From Candidatus Nanoarchaeia archaeon (GTDB lineage Archaea > Nanobdellota > Nanobdellia > Pacearchaeales > GW2011-AR1): DNA of 64,000 bases. Every line of letters starts with the position of its first letter. The first letter of the stretch is position 1. The stretch spans positions 1-64,000 of the forward strand of contig JAQUKY010000008.1 in NCBI GenBank assembly GCA_028718805.1. The letters are read 5' to 3'. Below are positions 23,511-31,503 of the stretch, piece by piece. Both the position numbers and the translations under genes were made by a program. Under the pieces are notes generated by a model. That model saw only the letters and a list, made by a program, of their open reading frames with translations. It was not told where the DNA came from and ran no database searches.

Positions 23511-25013
23511 ATGGTAAAAATAACAGCACATGGGGCTGCACAGAGGGTTGCAGGAAGGAAAGATATATTAGAAGCTGCTGGCAAAAAAATCGGGCTTGAT
23601 TGCGGGTATGGCTATGATAATGTAAGGACTTTTCCTGAGGGGTATGATCCACAAAGTTTAGACTGCATAGTTCTTGGTCATCCCCATGTTGATCACATAG
23701 GCATGCTTTCAGATGCTTTTGTAGCGGGATTTAGAAAACCTGTTTATTGTACCTGGGCAACAGCAGATACTTCAAAGAATCAGATACAACAAGAAATATA
23801 TAGCACAATGATGCACAATAAAAGAGTTGACGATTTAAAAGCAAGGGGTCTTGGTAAAGATCTTGAATATGAAAAACAAAGATATACTTATCAAGATTTT
23901 AAGAAAATTATGGAACTTTTTGTTCCTTTTGAAACCTTTGAAGGTGAAAAAGTTCAAAGAGGTTTTCCTTATTTAGAACCAATTAAGATTAGTAATAATA
24001 TAACTGCATATCTCTATGATGCAGGGCATAGTACTGGTTCTGCAGAAGTACTTTTTGAGATTATTGAAAGTGGAAAAATGGTGAAAATCTTAAGTTCTTG
24101 CGATCGTGGAAGAAACGATATCGACATGCCTATCCTTAGAAAACCGAATACAAGATTTCCAAAAGATATTGATGCAGTTTTGATGGAATGTACTTACGGG
24201 GACAAAACTCATGAGCCTATAGAAAATTCAATTGGAGCGCTTGAAAAAGCAGTATGGGATACTTATCAAAAAAATGGTAAATTAATAATGCCTGCATTTG
24301 CAATCACGAGGACAGCTATAGCAAAAGTTTTGCTTTATAGGATGTTTAAAGAAGGAAGATTCCCAAAAGGCATGCTTATCCATTCAAGCAGCCCTGGAGC
24401 AGATAAGGACGGCAGGATAATATTAAAATATCCTCAATATCTTGATGAAAGAGCTATAAAAGAATTTGAAAAAAAATATGATTGTCCATTTAAATTTGAA
24501 ATATTAGTAAGGCATATTAAACTTCAGGATTTAAAAAATTATTTAGAAGCAGGTGTTGCTTCAAATCCTTCTATTATACTTGCTTCCTCTGGTATGTGCC
24601 AGGATGGCAGGATTGATAGAATTCTAAGACATGAAATTGAAGATGATAAGAACACAATCACTTTACTTGGTTTTCAGGCACCAGGCACACGGGGGTATCT
24701 TTTAGACCAGGCAAGAATATCTGGAGAAAAAATAATGGTTCCTTTTTATGATAAAGCAGTCAGATTAGGCGCGGAAGTAAGAAAAATAGGAGGTTTTAGC
24801 TGCCATCCAGATATTATTGAAGCAATAGCACATGTTAATAATTTATATAACCCAAAAAAAGATTTTGGGAAAAGAAAGCCTTTGAAAATACTTTTAGAGC
24901 ATGGAGAAAAGGAAAATTGTGAAAGAGCTAGAAAAAAATACATAGAAGCAGGACATAAACCAGAAAATGTAATTGTTATGGAAGAAGGAAAAACTTATGA
25001 AATAGCTGCTTAA
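23511..25013 (+). CDS. Beta-CASP metallo-beta-lactamase ribonuclease (aCPSF2-like)
   Basis: A 500-residue nuclease of the CPSF/RNase J group. MBL motifs: HPHVDH (motif 2, about residue 56-61), the GHSTGSAEV segment, MECTYGD (motif 4). Beta-CASP motifs: MPAFAITRT, ASSGMCQDGRI and a C-terminal GGFSCHPD (motif C histidine). No N-terminal KH domains, unlike aCPSF1, so it resembles the KH-less archaeal enzymes that trim RNA 3' or 5' ends. It is longer than typical aCPSF2 (about 420). It carries the AGAGTTCTG leader motif. Confidence 0.9.
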   Translation: MVKITAHGAAQRVAGRKDILEAAGKKIGLDCGYGYDNVRTFPEGYDPQSLDCIVLGHPHVDHIGMLSDAFVAGFRKPVYCTWATADTSKNQIQQEIYSTMMHNKRVDDLKARGLGKDLEYEKQRYTYQDFKKIMELFVPFETFEGEKVQRGFPYLEPIKISNNITAYLYDAGHSTGSAEVLFEIIESGKMVKILSSCDRGRNDIDMPILRKPNTRFPKDIDAVLMECTYGDKTHEPIENSIGALEKAVWDTYQKNGKLIMPAFAITRTAIAKVLLYRMFKEGRFPKGMLIHSSSPGADKDGRIILKYPQYLDERAIKEFEKKYDCPFKFEILVRHIKLQDLKNYLEAGVASNPSIILASSGMCQDGRIDRILRHEIEDDKNTITLLGFQAPGTRGYLLDQARISGEKIMVPFYDKAVRLGAEVRKIGGFSCHPDIIEAIAHVNNLYNPKKDFGKRKPLKILLEHGEKENCERARKKYIEAGHKPENVIVMEEGKTYEIAA

Positions 25014-25044
25014 TAAAGTTTTTAAACCATAAAATCATATAAAA

Positions 25045-25081
25045 ATTACCCTTTGGGAAAGAGTTCTGATGAATATTGAAA
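25045..25081 (+). promoter_or_regulatory. AGAGTTCTGAT leader motif
   Basis: ATTACCCTTTGGGAA leads into AGAGTTCTGAT (25060-25070), with the start codon 11 nt later. CCC-TTT-GGG could form a small hairpin. A TATA-like ttttaaacc lies about 25 nt upstream, placing the motif at the mRNA 5' end. Confidence 0.55.
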
Positions 25082-25555
25082 ATGGCAGATTATAAAGAAA
25101 CTAAAATGAGTCAAAGGGCAAAACGAAAGTTAGAAGAAATATCCACCCCAGATTCTTATCTTAGAAAGGAAGTTGAATTTCTTAGATATAACCAAAGATC
25201 CAGAGAAAGAGTTAATAATCCTGATGGAAGTCTTAACCTGGTAAAGGCTTATCAAATGTTAGGGGTTGAAAATCAGGAGATAGTTTTATTAAAAAGGTGT
25301 ATTGAATGGAATCTTAGTGAAGAACAAGCTCATGAATTAATAAAACACAGATATAGAGAATGTTACGCTAGCGGAGAAAAGAATTTTCCATACGGAATAT
25401 TTGGAGGAGTGAGTATAACTCTTTCTGAATACCCAAGATGGTGTGAGTTTTTCAGCATTAAACCCGATGAAAAGTTTCCTGATTGGGGAGATCCAGAAAA
25501 AGTAAAAAAAATAAAAGAAGTTCTCGAAAAAAATAAAGATAAATTAGGGTTATAA
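25082..25555 (+). CDS. Hypothetical 157-residue protein
   Basis: A soluble, mainly helical protein, not recognised. The N-terminus is basic (MSQRAKRKLEEISTP), the middle contains KAYQMLGVENQEIVLLKRCI and EQAHELIKHRYRECYASGEK, and the end is a lysine-rich helix. ATG 25082 follows the shared leader motif at the expected distance, which supports this start over the TTG at 25076. The next gene follows by 10 bases. Confidence 0.65.
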   Translation: MADYKETKMSQRAKRKLEEISTPDSYLRKEVEFLRYNQRSRERVNNPDGSLNLVKAYQMLGVENQEIVLLKRCIEWNLSEEQAHELIKHRYRECYASGEKNFPYGIFGGVSITLSEYPRWCEFFSIKPDEKFPDWGDPEKVKKIKEVLEKNKDKLGL

Positions 25556-25565
25556 CAAAGAACAA

Positions 25566-26339
25566 ATGGCAAAAACATTAAAAGATCTTTTATTAGATGA
25601 AGGAGTTAAGGGAAAGCAATTTGTCTTTCCATCTCAAGATGGAAGCAGAAAAATTTATACTGTTCTGGGAGCTGAAACTGACAAAGCAGATTTAACAGTA
25701 AAATATTCAGATGGAAAAGTAGATTCCATACCTATTTCTTCTCATTTTGATGACGAGGAGTTTTCAACAAAAACAGTGCCAGGTAAATTTTATAAATCTA
25801 GGTCAGCAGAAGGCAGTATTTTTTTCTGTGCAAAAGAAGGAAAACTAATAGATTACTTAAATCGTGAATCTGAAGCTGAAAACACGGGAGGGCTTGATGA
25901 AATTGAAAATCCAGAGAATCATATAAATTTTCTTTTAGCTGATGCAGAAAAATCTCGGGATTATGCTTCATTCATAAGAAGATGCTTAGATTCTGGTTAT
26001 TTAGCTGAGGATACTTCTTTAGGTTATGAAGATGATTATCGTTTAGCCGAAGACCACGAACTTAACCGAGAACCTACTCTTGAAGAAATAGAGGGAGATG
26101 TAAACCTTGATACATTCGGAAGCGGTTCTGGTCTCTTAGATTTATCCCTTCAGGCAGATGACACTTCTTTAAGAGGGTTCCTTGATGAAATTTATACTCC
26201 TGAAAATCAGCATGAACAAAAACCGGAAGATTCTGATGAAGATGCAGGTTCAGGTCTTCTTGATTTGTCTGTTCAAGCAAAGAAAAAAAATAAAAATCCC
26301 GTTTCAAGATTTTTTAGATGGCTACTTTTTTTAGATTGA
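25566..26339 (+). CDS. Acidic protein with a duplicated SGLLDLS motif
   Basis: A 257-residue, strongly acidic protein. The first 100 residues form a beta-rich domain (KQFVFPSQDGSRKIYTVLGA, DLTVKYSDGKVDSIPI). The second half is low-complexity acidic and carries two near-copies of a short motif, GSGLLDLSLQADD (about residue 188) and GSGLLDLSVQAKK (about 231), followed by a basic-hydrophobic C-terminus (NPVSRFFRWLLFLD) that could touch a membrane. The duplicated motif suggests a docking or interaction element. Family not recognised. Confidence 0.65.
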   Translation: MAKTLKDLLLDEGVKGKQFVFPSQDGSRKIYTVLGAETDKADLTVKYSDGKVDSIPISSHFDDEEFSTKTVPGKFYKSRSAEGSIFFCAKEGKLIDYLNRESEAENTGGLDEIENPENHINFLLADAEKSRDYASFIRRCLDSGYLAEDTSLGYEDDYRLAEDHELNREPTLEEIEGDVNLDTFGSGSGLLDLSLQADDTSLRGFLDEIYTPENQHEQKPEDSDEDAGSGLLDLSVQAKKKNKNPVSRFFRWLLFLD

Positions 26340-26365
26340 TATTTTAGTATGATAGACTCTTTTAT

Positions 26366-27505
26366 CTAAACAGGACTTAGAAAATCCATAAAATCCTTAA
26401 ATTTGTAGACATAAACTGCTGTTGCAACATCATTTTCTCCCGTATAAATAAAAAGATTATCTCCTTTTATTATTGCTCCACTTGGGAAAGTAACATTATT
26501 CACAAAAGGGGCATTTTCAATTTTTAAATGAGGTTCTAAAATTTCATCTGATCTTTTTAATATCTTAGAAGGATCTCTTTTATCAACTAAATAAGCTCTT
26601 CCTATGTATTCTTTTGTTCCATCCTGATGATGTCTGTGCTGATGGTCTATTATTAAAAATCCATCTTCACACTCCAGGGGCGCCGGACCTGCTCCGACAT
26701 GTCCTTTTTCATCACCTTTAATAAAAAGTTGGTGATCCCCCCACTGTATTAAATCCTTTGAACGAGAAAGAACAATACTCGGAACCATATATCCTGCTTG
26801 TCCATATGGTCTTGTTAGTGCTGCAAATTCATATTCGCCGGTTCTGGGGTTTTTGATTTTCTTTGGAAAAACAACTACGTCTTTGCTTGGTGAGAAAAAT
26901 ATAGGCGCAGGATTTTTTTTCGGAAGTCTTACGAAATTTTTAAAATCATTTGTAACACTGAAGGCTGTACAAACATCCTGTTCTCCTGAACATGCAACAT
27001 AGCTTATCAAATGTTTGTAATTTTTTCCACCAATATTAACCCCATCTTCGAGCTTAGTTATTCTTGCATCTTCGATCCCAAACTCTTCATATTTTTCTCT
27101 TGGAAAAAAAGTAGGTTTTTCAGAGATCTTAAAATTAATTCCATCTTTGCTTTCTGCCAGTCTAAAATGAGATATGTATGTTGGCCTTTTTCTTTCTTCA
27201 GGTTCAACTATCATTAAAACCTTATCGTCGCAGTTTGCATCTTTGTTAGCTCTTTCCCATTCCCATCTTATTTCATATTCTCCTCTGCTGTTTTTTATAG
27301 CTCTTGGAGCTGCGATGTGTCCTGGAAATTCGTCATTTGTCTTTTCCATAACTCTTAGAAGAAGATATATTTTCTCACCTTTGTCATCTGAAAAAAGAGT
27401 TGCTCCGGGATTGCAGACAGAGATTACTTTAAGATTTTCATTAGAAGATTTTATTTTTTCAGGTATTGCAATAACTCTCTCTTCTATCGGTTTTGGCACT
27501 CCCAT
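26366..27505 (-). CDS. Glycoside hydrolase family 130-like phosphorylase
   Basis: A 379-residue five-bladed propeller enzyme of the GH130 type, which phosphorolyses beta-1,2- or beta-1,4-mannosidic bonds. Motifs: GIEDARITKLEDG (the catalytic-acid blade; D in EDAR), FFSPSKDVVVFPKK, GHVGAGPAPLECEDGFLIID and VNNVTFPSGAIIKGD. It is the last gene of a three-gene minus-strand operon (2-base gap after deoC). Released mannose 1-phosphate could feed sugar-phosphate pools. Exact linkage specificity cannot be told. Confidence 0.85.
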   Translation of the reverse strand: MGVPKPIEERVIAIPEKIKSSNENLKVISVCNPGATLFSDDKGEKIYLLLRVMEKTNDEFPGHIAAPRAIKNSRGEYEIRWEWERANKDANCDDKVLMIVEPEERKRPTYISHFRLAESKDGINFKISEKPTFFPREKYEEFGIEDARITKLEDGVNIGGKNYKHLISYVACSGEQDVCTAFSVTNDFKNFVRLPKKNPAPIFFSPSKDVVVFPKKIKNPRTGEYEFAALTRPYGQAGYMVPSIVLSRSKDLIQWGDHQLFIKGDEKGHVGAGPAPLECEDGFLIIDHQHRHHQDGTKEYIGRAYLVDKRDPSKILKRSDEILEPHLKIENAPFVNNVTFPSGAIIKGDNLFIYTGENDVATAVYVYKFKDFMDFLSPV

Positions 27506-27507
27506 GT

Positions 27508-28296
27508 TTAATATCCAGAATTATCTGTATTTTCAGCCAGTAATTTTTTAATTAAACCACTTTCACCAATTCTTATTTTTAGTGGGTCTAAATCAATCAT
27601 TCCATCATCTCTTCCAGAAGCAGCTTCCAACAGACCATACACATTTTTTTCATCAACTCCCCCGGACATTTTTATGCCCCTCGGAAAATTTTTTTTCATT
27701 ATTTTCAAAGCTTCTTCTGTTGCTCCGCCAGAACTGAACCCAGTTGATGTTTTAACAAAATCAATTCCATAGGTATCTGCAAGTTTGCATGCCATTTTTA
27801 TCTGCTCATTGTCTAATTCAGATATTTCTAAAATTAATTTAGTAAGAACATTGTTATTTAGACCAAACTTCCCGATAGCCTCTAATTCTCTTTTAACATA
27901 ATTTAAATCTCCTTCTTTTAAGGCTTTATAGTTTAGAACAAAATCAATTTCATTTGCCCCCTCTTTTACTGCTAATTTTGCAGCATTTATTTTAAACTCT
28001 GTTGGAATATCTCCATTAGGAAAACCCTCTCCAACAGCAGCTATTTTAGTATCAATTTTCCAATTTTCTTGTAAAAAATTCTTTGCATGTGAAATATATT
28101 CAGGACGAACGCAAAGAGCATACGGCGTACGCGGAAAATAAATCATTTTTTCTAAAAAATCTTTAAATTCCTTATTACAGATATTAACAGAATCTTTAAT
28201 GTCTTTTCCTCTATAAAACTCTGGGGTATAAAGAAAAGTATGATCACAAATAGGTGCAACATCTTCTACAGCAAGTTCATTTATTTTTTTTATCAT
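27508..28296 (-). CDS. deoC: Deoxyribose-phosphate aldolase
   Basis: A 262-residue DeoC cleaving 2-deoxyribose 5-phosphate to acetaldehyde and glyceraldehyde 3-phosphate. The Schiff-base lysine is in DFVKTSTGFSSGGAT, the second catalytic lysine in GIKMSGGV, and the early aspartate in EIDFVLNYKAL; CVRPEYI near the N-terminus is also typical. It overlaps the upstream P-loop/deoxyribosyltransferase-like gene by 4 nt. With that partner it suggests salvage of deoxynucleosides as carbon. Confidence 0.93.
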   Translation of the reverse strand: MIKKINELAVEDVAPICDHTFLYTPEFYRGKDIKDSVNICNKEFKDFLEKMIYFPRTPYALCVRPEYISHAKNFLQENWKIDTKIAAVGEGFPNGDIPTEFKINAAKLAVKEGANEIDFVLNYKALKEGDLNYVKRELEAIGKFGLNNNVLTKLILEISELDNEQIKMACKLADTYGIDFVKTSTGFSSGGATEEALKIMKKNFPRGIKMSGGVDEKNVYGLLEAASGRDDGMIDLDPLKIRIGESGLIKKLLAENTDNSGY

Positions 28297-29333
28297 TTTC
28301 TTTTCAAATTATTTAATATTTCTTTTAAATGCTCTTTAAAGAATTTTAAAAACTCGTCTTCATCTCTGAATACTTTGTGTGCTATGTTCATGAATGGGCT
28401 TATTTTTTCTCTTGGGCAGACAACATAAACATATTTTCCTGTTTCCAAAGCTCTTGTGCATTCATCACTGACACCTTTTGAAAGGCTTATTTTATCATCA
28501 GGATAATAAGCAATAACATGGGTTGATTGTGCAATATCCCAGTTTAAATCTCTGTGAACTGTTTGTCTGTTAATTGCCTCTCTTTCTCTCTCGCCTAATT
28601 CGCTTCCAGTTTCAACATCAATATCAGCAGGATCTATAATAGGAGTTTCAATTCCATCTATTTCTTTTTCAATATTCCTTAATTTTTCCTTGAATGTATT
28701 TATTCTGTTCCAGGCTTCTCCTCCTGCATCTGTCATTGGAAAACTTGAATAAATTAAGAATTTATTATCAAGAAGGCTGTTTATTATCTCTGGATTTTGT
28801 TTTGAAGAAAAAACATATGCTGGTTTTTCATAATTTAAGGCCCATCCAAGAGTAACATTGACTTCTACATTCTGCCACAATAAAAGATCCCTTAAATCAT
28901 GAGTTTGCGCCCTTCCATGAGGAGTTTTAAGCTGTTTTTCTTTTATTGCAGATGGCTTGTCTATTATTGTTACAAACATATCAGCATTTATCTGCTTTAG
29001 ATATTTCCAGTTGTAAGCATTCTGGTAAACATCATTCCAGAAAAATTGAGCATGAGTATCTATGAAGATTATATCATAATCTTTCTTTTCTTCTTCAAGA
29101 TTTTTTACAAGCATTTCAAAAGCATTATCCCTTAAGCTTTCAAGGATATCTGGCCTTAGATTCAATAGATTTTCTTTTAATACTGGTGTAGATGAATATT
29201 TCTGCGCAAGCTCAAAGAGCATGTCTCCTGTATGGTATCTTTTTACTTTTTTTCCAAGAGGGTTATACCTAGCACAAAAGTTTCTGCTTCCGCTTCCTGA
29301 TATTCCTGTAACAATTATTATTTTTGCTGGCAT
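28293..29333 (-). CDS. Two-domain P-loop-like / deoxyribosyltransferase-like protein
   Basis: A 346-residue protein. The N-terminal domain looks like an adenylate-kinase-type P-loop fold (IIIVTGISGSGSRNFCARY), but the Walker A lysine is absent (SGSGSRN), so it may not hydrolyse ATP. It continues with HTGDMLFELAQKY and IIFIDTHAQFF. The C-terminal domain (DLNWDIAQSTHVIAYYPDDK then SKGVSDECTRALETGKYVYV) resembles nucleoside 2-deoxyribosyltransferases, with the SxGxxxE motif holding the candidate nucleophile glutamate. I start at ATG 29333, 10 nt after the shared leader motif; a start at 29360 would read that motif as protein. It heads the deoC-GH130 operon. Confidence 0.65.
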   Translation of the reverse strand: MPAKIIIVTGISGSGSRNFCARYNPLGKKVKRYHTGDMLFELAQKYSSTPVLKENLLNLRPDILESLRDNAFEMLVKNLEEEKKDYDIIFIDTHAQFFWNDVYQNAYNWKYLKQINADMFVTIIDKPSAIKEKQLKTPHGRAQTHDLRDLLLWQNVEVNVTLGWALNYEKPAYVFSSKQNPEIINSLLDNKFLIYSSFPMTDAGGEAWNRINTFKEKLRNIEKEIDGIETPIIDPADIDVETGSELGEREREAINRQTVHRDLNWDIAQSTHVIAYYPDDKISLSKGVSDECTRALETGKYVYVVCPREKISPFMNIAHKVFRDEDEFLKFFKEHLKEILNNLKRK

Positions 29334-29370
29334 TTTAATCTTATCAGAACTCTTCCCCAAGGGTAAGAAT
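29334..29370 (-). promoter_or_regulatory. AGAGTTCTGAT leader motif
   Basis: Minus strand: TTACCCTTGGGGAAGAG, then TTCTGATAAGATTAAA, then ATG 29333; core AAGAGTTCTGA at 29344-29354. A TATA-like attttataaacc lies about 25-30 nt before TTACCC. This is almost the same as the copy at 25045. Confidence 0.55.
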
Positions 29371-29461
29371 ATAGGGAATTTGGGGTTTATAAAATTATTT
29401 CTTTGCTTTCATATCAATTATATGCAATAAAACTTAAATAGATTGGGGAAGTGAGTAAACT

Positions 29462-29650
29462 ATGGAAAAATACGATGATTGCCCTTATCAGTTAAAGGCA
29501 GAATTAAAAAGATTTGATTCCTTGCAATGCCAAATTCGTGCTTGTGGGGGCATAATTGATAATCAACCAAAGTTCAATGAGATTTGTTTGCCTTGCGAGA
29601 ATTATATTGTGAATGCTCAAAAAAGAGATTATGAAAGATCTGGTGGCTAA
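29462..29650 (+). CDS. Small cysteine-containing protein
   Basis: A 62-residue protein with five cysteines: C8, C23, C28, and a C43-x2-C46 pair (CLPC), a spacing that could bind a metal. No family recognised. Its stop codon is part of a strong AAAAACC-ACT-GGTTTTT hairpin (29649-29665). A TATA-like cttaaatagattgg lies about 25 nt upstream, supporting a leaderless start at 29462. Confidence 0.6.
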   Translation: MEKYDDCPYQLKAELKRFDSLQCQIRACGGIIDNQPKFNEICLPCENYIVNAQKRDYERSGG

Positions 29651-29665
29651 AAACCACTGGTTTTT
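29649..29665 (+). terminator. AAAAACC/GGTTTTT hairpin at stop codon
   Basis: AAAAACC (29649-29655) and GGTTTTT (29659-29665) form a perfect 7-bp stem with a 3-nt loop. The first arm includes the last two bases of the stop codon. Similar hairpins occur at 30551-30571 and 31473-31493. Confidence 0.55.
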
Positions 29666-29862
29666 GGCATTATATTTTTAATTTTTCGTGCTAAAAAGTT
29701 TTAATTTTTAAAATTTCTTGATTTACTCACTACAAATCTTTTCAATTTTTTCTTCTTAACCACTACAGAACACAATCTTTAAAAGAGCAGAAAGTTTTTA
29801 GCGTCGCTTGAATGTTTTAATTTGACAATTAGCTTTAAAAACCATCTTTACTTCTTAGTTTC

Positions 29863-30063
29863 ATGGTAACAGAAAACCTGGGCATGTACGAAATGATCTT
29901 TAGAATAATTGAAAATTTTTCTAAATACATTGGGCATATTTCTTTAATTCCCTTTGCTGGAAAATATATTATATTAAGTTTCGGGACCCTAGCTGTTTTT
30001 GCTAAAAAATATTTAATCCCTAAAAGATTAATGTTTAGAAAGAATTCTAGAAAAAACAGATAA
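29863..30063 (+). CDS. Small membrane protein
   Basis: A 66-residue protein with one or two hydrophobic segments (IGHISLIPFAGKYIILSFGT, about 23-42, running on to LAVFAKKY) and a strongly basic C-terminus (RLMFRKNSRKNR). A TATA-like ctttaaaaacc lies about 30 nt before the ATG. The 200 bases upstream are AT-rich without other visible features. No family recognised. Confidence 0.5.
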   Translation: MVTENLGMYEMIFRIIENFSKYIGHISLIPFAGKYIILSFGTLAVFAKKYLIPKRLMFRKNSRKNR

Positions 30064-30069
30064 TTTACG

Positions 30070-30117
30070 TTCGCACACTCAAAATATGCGAACTACCCAC
30101 AATATATCTTGTGCGAA
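30070..30117. terminator. TTCGCACA/TGTGCGAA inverted repeat
   Basis: A perfect 8-bp inverted repeat, TTCGCACA (30070-30077) and TGTGCGAA (30110-30117), with a third half-site TGCGAA (30087-30092) inside. It sits between convergent genes. Either a bidirectional terminator or a binding site with three half-sites. Confidence 0.45.
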
Positions 30118-30162
30118 TGTTTTACATATAAAACCTATAAAATAGAGGGAATCAGGTTTTTA

Positions 30163-30498
30163 TTAGGAAAAGTTAGGTTCTATGAATTCAGCTTGCTTCT
30201 GCTTAGCTAGATTCTTAGCTATTTTAACTGTGTGCTCTAATAATTTAGACTCTAAATCCTTTTTGTTAACTATCCCAATTATTTTAGGGTCATGAGGTCT
30301 ATATTTAGATTTAGAATTTAAAATAAGATTGTTTATATCTCTTTGTTGGATTAGATATTTTTTATCAATAGGAGATTCTGGAGCTACATTAATAGAATAT
30401 TTAAGGGAATATCTTGATCCTCTATGATATTGTATAATCCAGTATGATGAGGAGGGATATTGACCAGTGCATATAATTTGAATGGTGGATTTAGACAT
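30163..30498 (-). CDS. Hypothetical 111-residue protein
   Basis: A basic soluble protein with a beta-rich first half (TIQIICTGQYPSSSYWIIQY, SLKYSINVAP) and helical second half (ESKLLEHTVKIAKNLAKQKQ). Layout parallels the neighbour at 30572-31072 (beta strands, then a helix with KxxxYAKxxA-like pattern), so the two may be distant relatives. It carries the AAAAACCACTGATTTTTT hairpin leader directly before its ATG. No family recognised. Confidence 0.6.
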   Translation of the reverse strand: MSKSTIQIICTGQYPSSSYWIIQYHRGSRYSLKYSINVAPESPIDKKYLIQQRDINNLILNSKSKYRPHDPKIIGIVNKKDLESKLLEHTVKIAKNLAKQKQAEFIEPNFS

Positions 30499-30545
30499 TT
30501 TCTATTAAAAAATCAGTGGTTTTTAAGGATTTATATGCTGAGTTA
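30499..30545 (-). promoter_or_regulatory. Hairpin leader, family 2
   Basis: Minus strand: CATATAAATCCTTAAAAACC, then ACTGATTTTTTAATAGAAA, then ATG. It is nearly identical to the leader at 45625-45664 and similar to that at 31073-31112. TATAAA-type sequence followed by an A/T-arm hairpin ends 8-9 nt before the start codon. Confidence 0.55.
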
Positions 30546-30550
30546 CACAT

Positions 30551-30571
30551 GCAAAAACCTTTGGTTTTTGC
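30551..30571 (-). terminator. GCAAAAACC/GGTTTTTGC hairpin
   Basis: A perfect 9-bp stem with a 3-nt loop directly after the TAA of the 30572 gene. The same design, GCAAAAAC/GTTTTTGC, follows the gene at 31504. Confidence 0.6.
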
Positions 30572-31072
30572 TTAAAAGTTCCAATCGCAAGGACCTTGTA
30601 CCTTATCAGTCTCATCTTCCTCTTGATCCACATTCACTACCATACTCCCTCTTTGGTGTACAGGTCTCTGACATCTGCCCATAAGGTAGTTATTTTGACA
30701 TCTGCCTAATCCTAATGAATTTGGATCTAGTTGAGGTTGGGCTAATTGCTCTAATTTTGATTTACCTCTTTTTGTTAAATTAGATAATTCAATTCCTTTA
30801 TCCTGAGCAATGGATTTAGCATATTCTAATGCTTTTTCATAAGTTTTATCTGAGATATTTTCTTCGTGTGAAGTAACCCCTATTATTTCAATCTTATAAG
30901 GAATTCTTGGTCTTGCAATTCTAACTAACCAATAATTATCAACTTGGGCTTTGGAAGTGTAAATAGATGCAATATCTCCTGCTCTTTTTGGTTCTCCTAC
31001 TGCAACCCTATATCCTTCTTCATAAAATTTTGATGAATCTAAAGGGTCATCTATTAAGAATATTTTACTCAT
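30572..31072 (-). CDS. Hypothetical 166-residue protein
   Basis: A soluble protein with a beta-rich first part (GYRVAVGEPKRAGDIASIYT, YWLVRIARPRIPYKIEIIGV), a helix (TYEKALEYAKSIAQDKGIEL) and a disordered C-terminal third with three cysteines (GRCQNNYLMGRCQ, GPC). The arrangement is reminiscent of the gene at 30163. Not recognised. Framed by the hairpin leader at 31073-31112 and the terminator hairpin at 30551-30571. Confidence 0.6.
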   Translation of the reverse strand: MSKIFLIDDPLDSSKFYEEGYRVAVGEPKRAGDIASIYTSKAQVDNYWLVRIARPRIPYKIEIIGVTSHEENISDKTYEKALEYAKSIAQDKGIELSNLTKRGKSKLEQLAQPQLDPNSLGLGRCQNNYLMGRCQRPVHQRGSMVVNVDQEEDETDKVQGPCDWNF

Positions 31073-31112
31073 TTTCTACCTAAAAACCTCTAGTTTTTAA
31101 GGATTTATGCAC
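31073..31112 (-). promoter_or_regulatory. Hairpin leader, family 2
   Basis: Minus strand: GCATAAATCCTTAAAAACTA, then GAGGTTTTTAGGTAGAAA, then ATG. AAAAAC pairs with GTTTTT around a 5-nt loop. Matches the leaders at 30499 and 45625 in layout and in the TAGAAAATG ending. Confidence 0.5.
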
Positions 31113-31209
31113 TAAAATATACAAGAAACAGACTAAAAAAGCTAAAAATACATAAAAATTTAATAAAATTCAAAATAAGAATAAAAAATCACCTCTCTTT
31201 TCCCAGAAG

Positions 31210-31236
31210 AGTTGGAATTGTTTATTTTTTCCAACT
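31210..31236. terminator. AGTTGGAA/TTCCAACT inverted repeat
   Basis: A perfect 8-bp inverted repeat (31210-31217 and 31229-31236) 18 bases after the end of the small minus-strand membrane gene; probable terminator. Confidence 0.5.
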
Positions 31237-31253
31237 TTTCGTGATCTTGATTA

Positions 31254-31418
31254 TTATTTCTTTTTAGTAAGCCCTAATATACCTACAATTAGCACTACTA
31301 TTACTAAGATCCATGCAAGGATACCCTCTGTCACTGTTCCTAATTGGGTTACTCCAAGTAATGGCAAAGCTAATATAATTGCTATAAGTATAGTCAACCA
31401 TGCATTTATTTGTTTCAT
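31254..31418 (-). CDS. Small two-TM membrane protein
   Basis: A 54-residue ORF with a strong ribosome-binding site (gaaaggaggag, about 8 nt before ATG 31418). Two hydrophobic helices, INAWLTILIAIILALPLLG (about 4-22) and GILAWILVIVVLIVGILGL (about 32-50), and a basic end TKKK. It resembles the small two-helix membrane proteins common in Nanoarchaeota-like genomes; function unknown. It ends at tandem TAA codons before a terminator hairpin. Confidence 0.75.
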   Translation of the reverse strand: MKQINAWLTILIAIILALPLLGVTQLGTVTEGILAWILVIVVLIVGILGLTKKK

Positions 31419-31472
31419 TTTTGTTCTCCTCCTTTCAATGATTTTAAGCTTGTTTTTTGCTAATTTACTTAT

Positions 31473-31493
31473 GCAAAAACCTCCTGTTTTTGC
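31473..31493 (-). terminator. GCAAAAAC/GTTTTTGC hairpin
   Basis: A perfect 8-bp stem with a 5-nt loop, 10 bases after the stop of the 31504 gene; same family as 30551-30571, including the flanking CTTTTAA. Confidence 0.6.
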
Positions 31494-31503
31494 TTAAAAG
31501 TTT

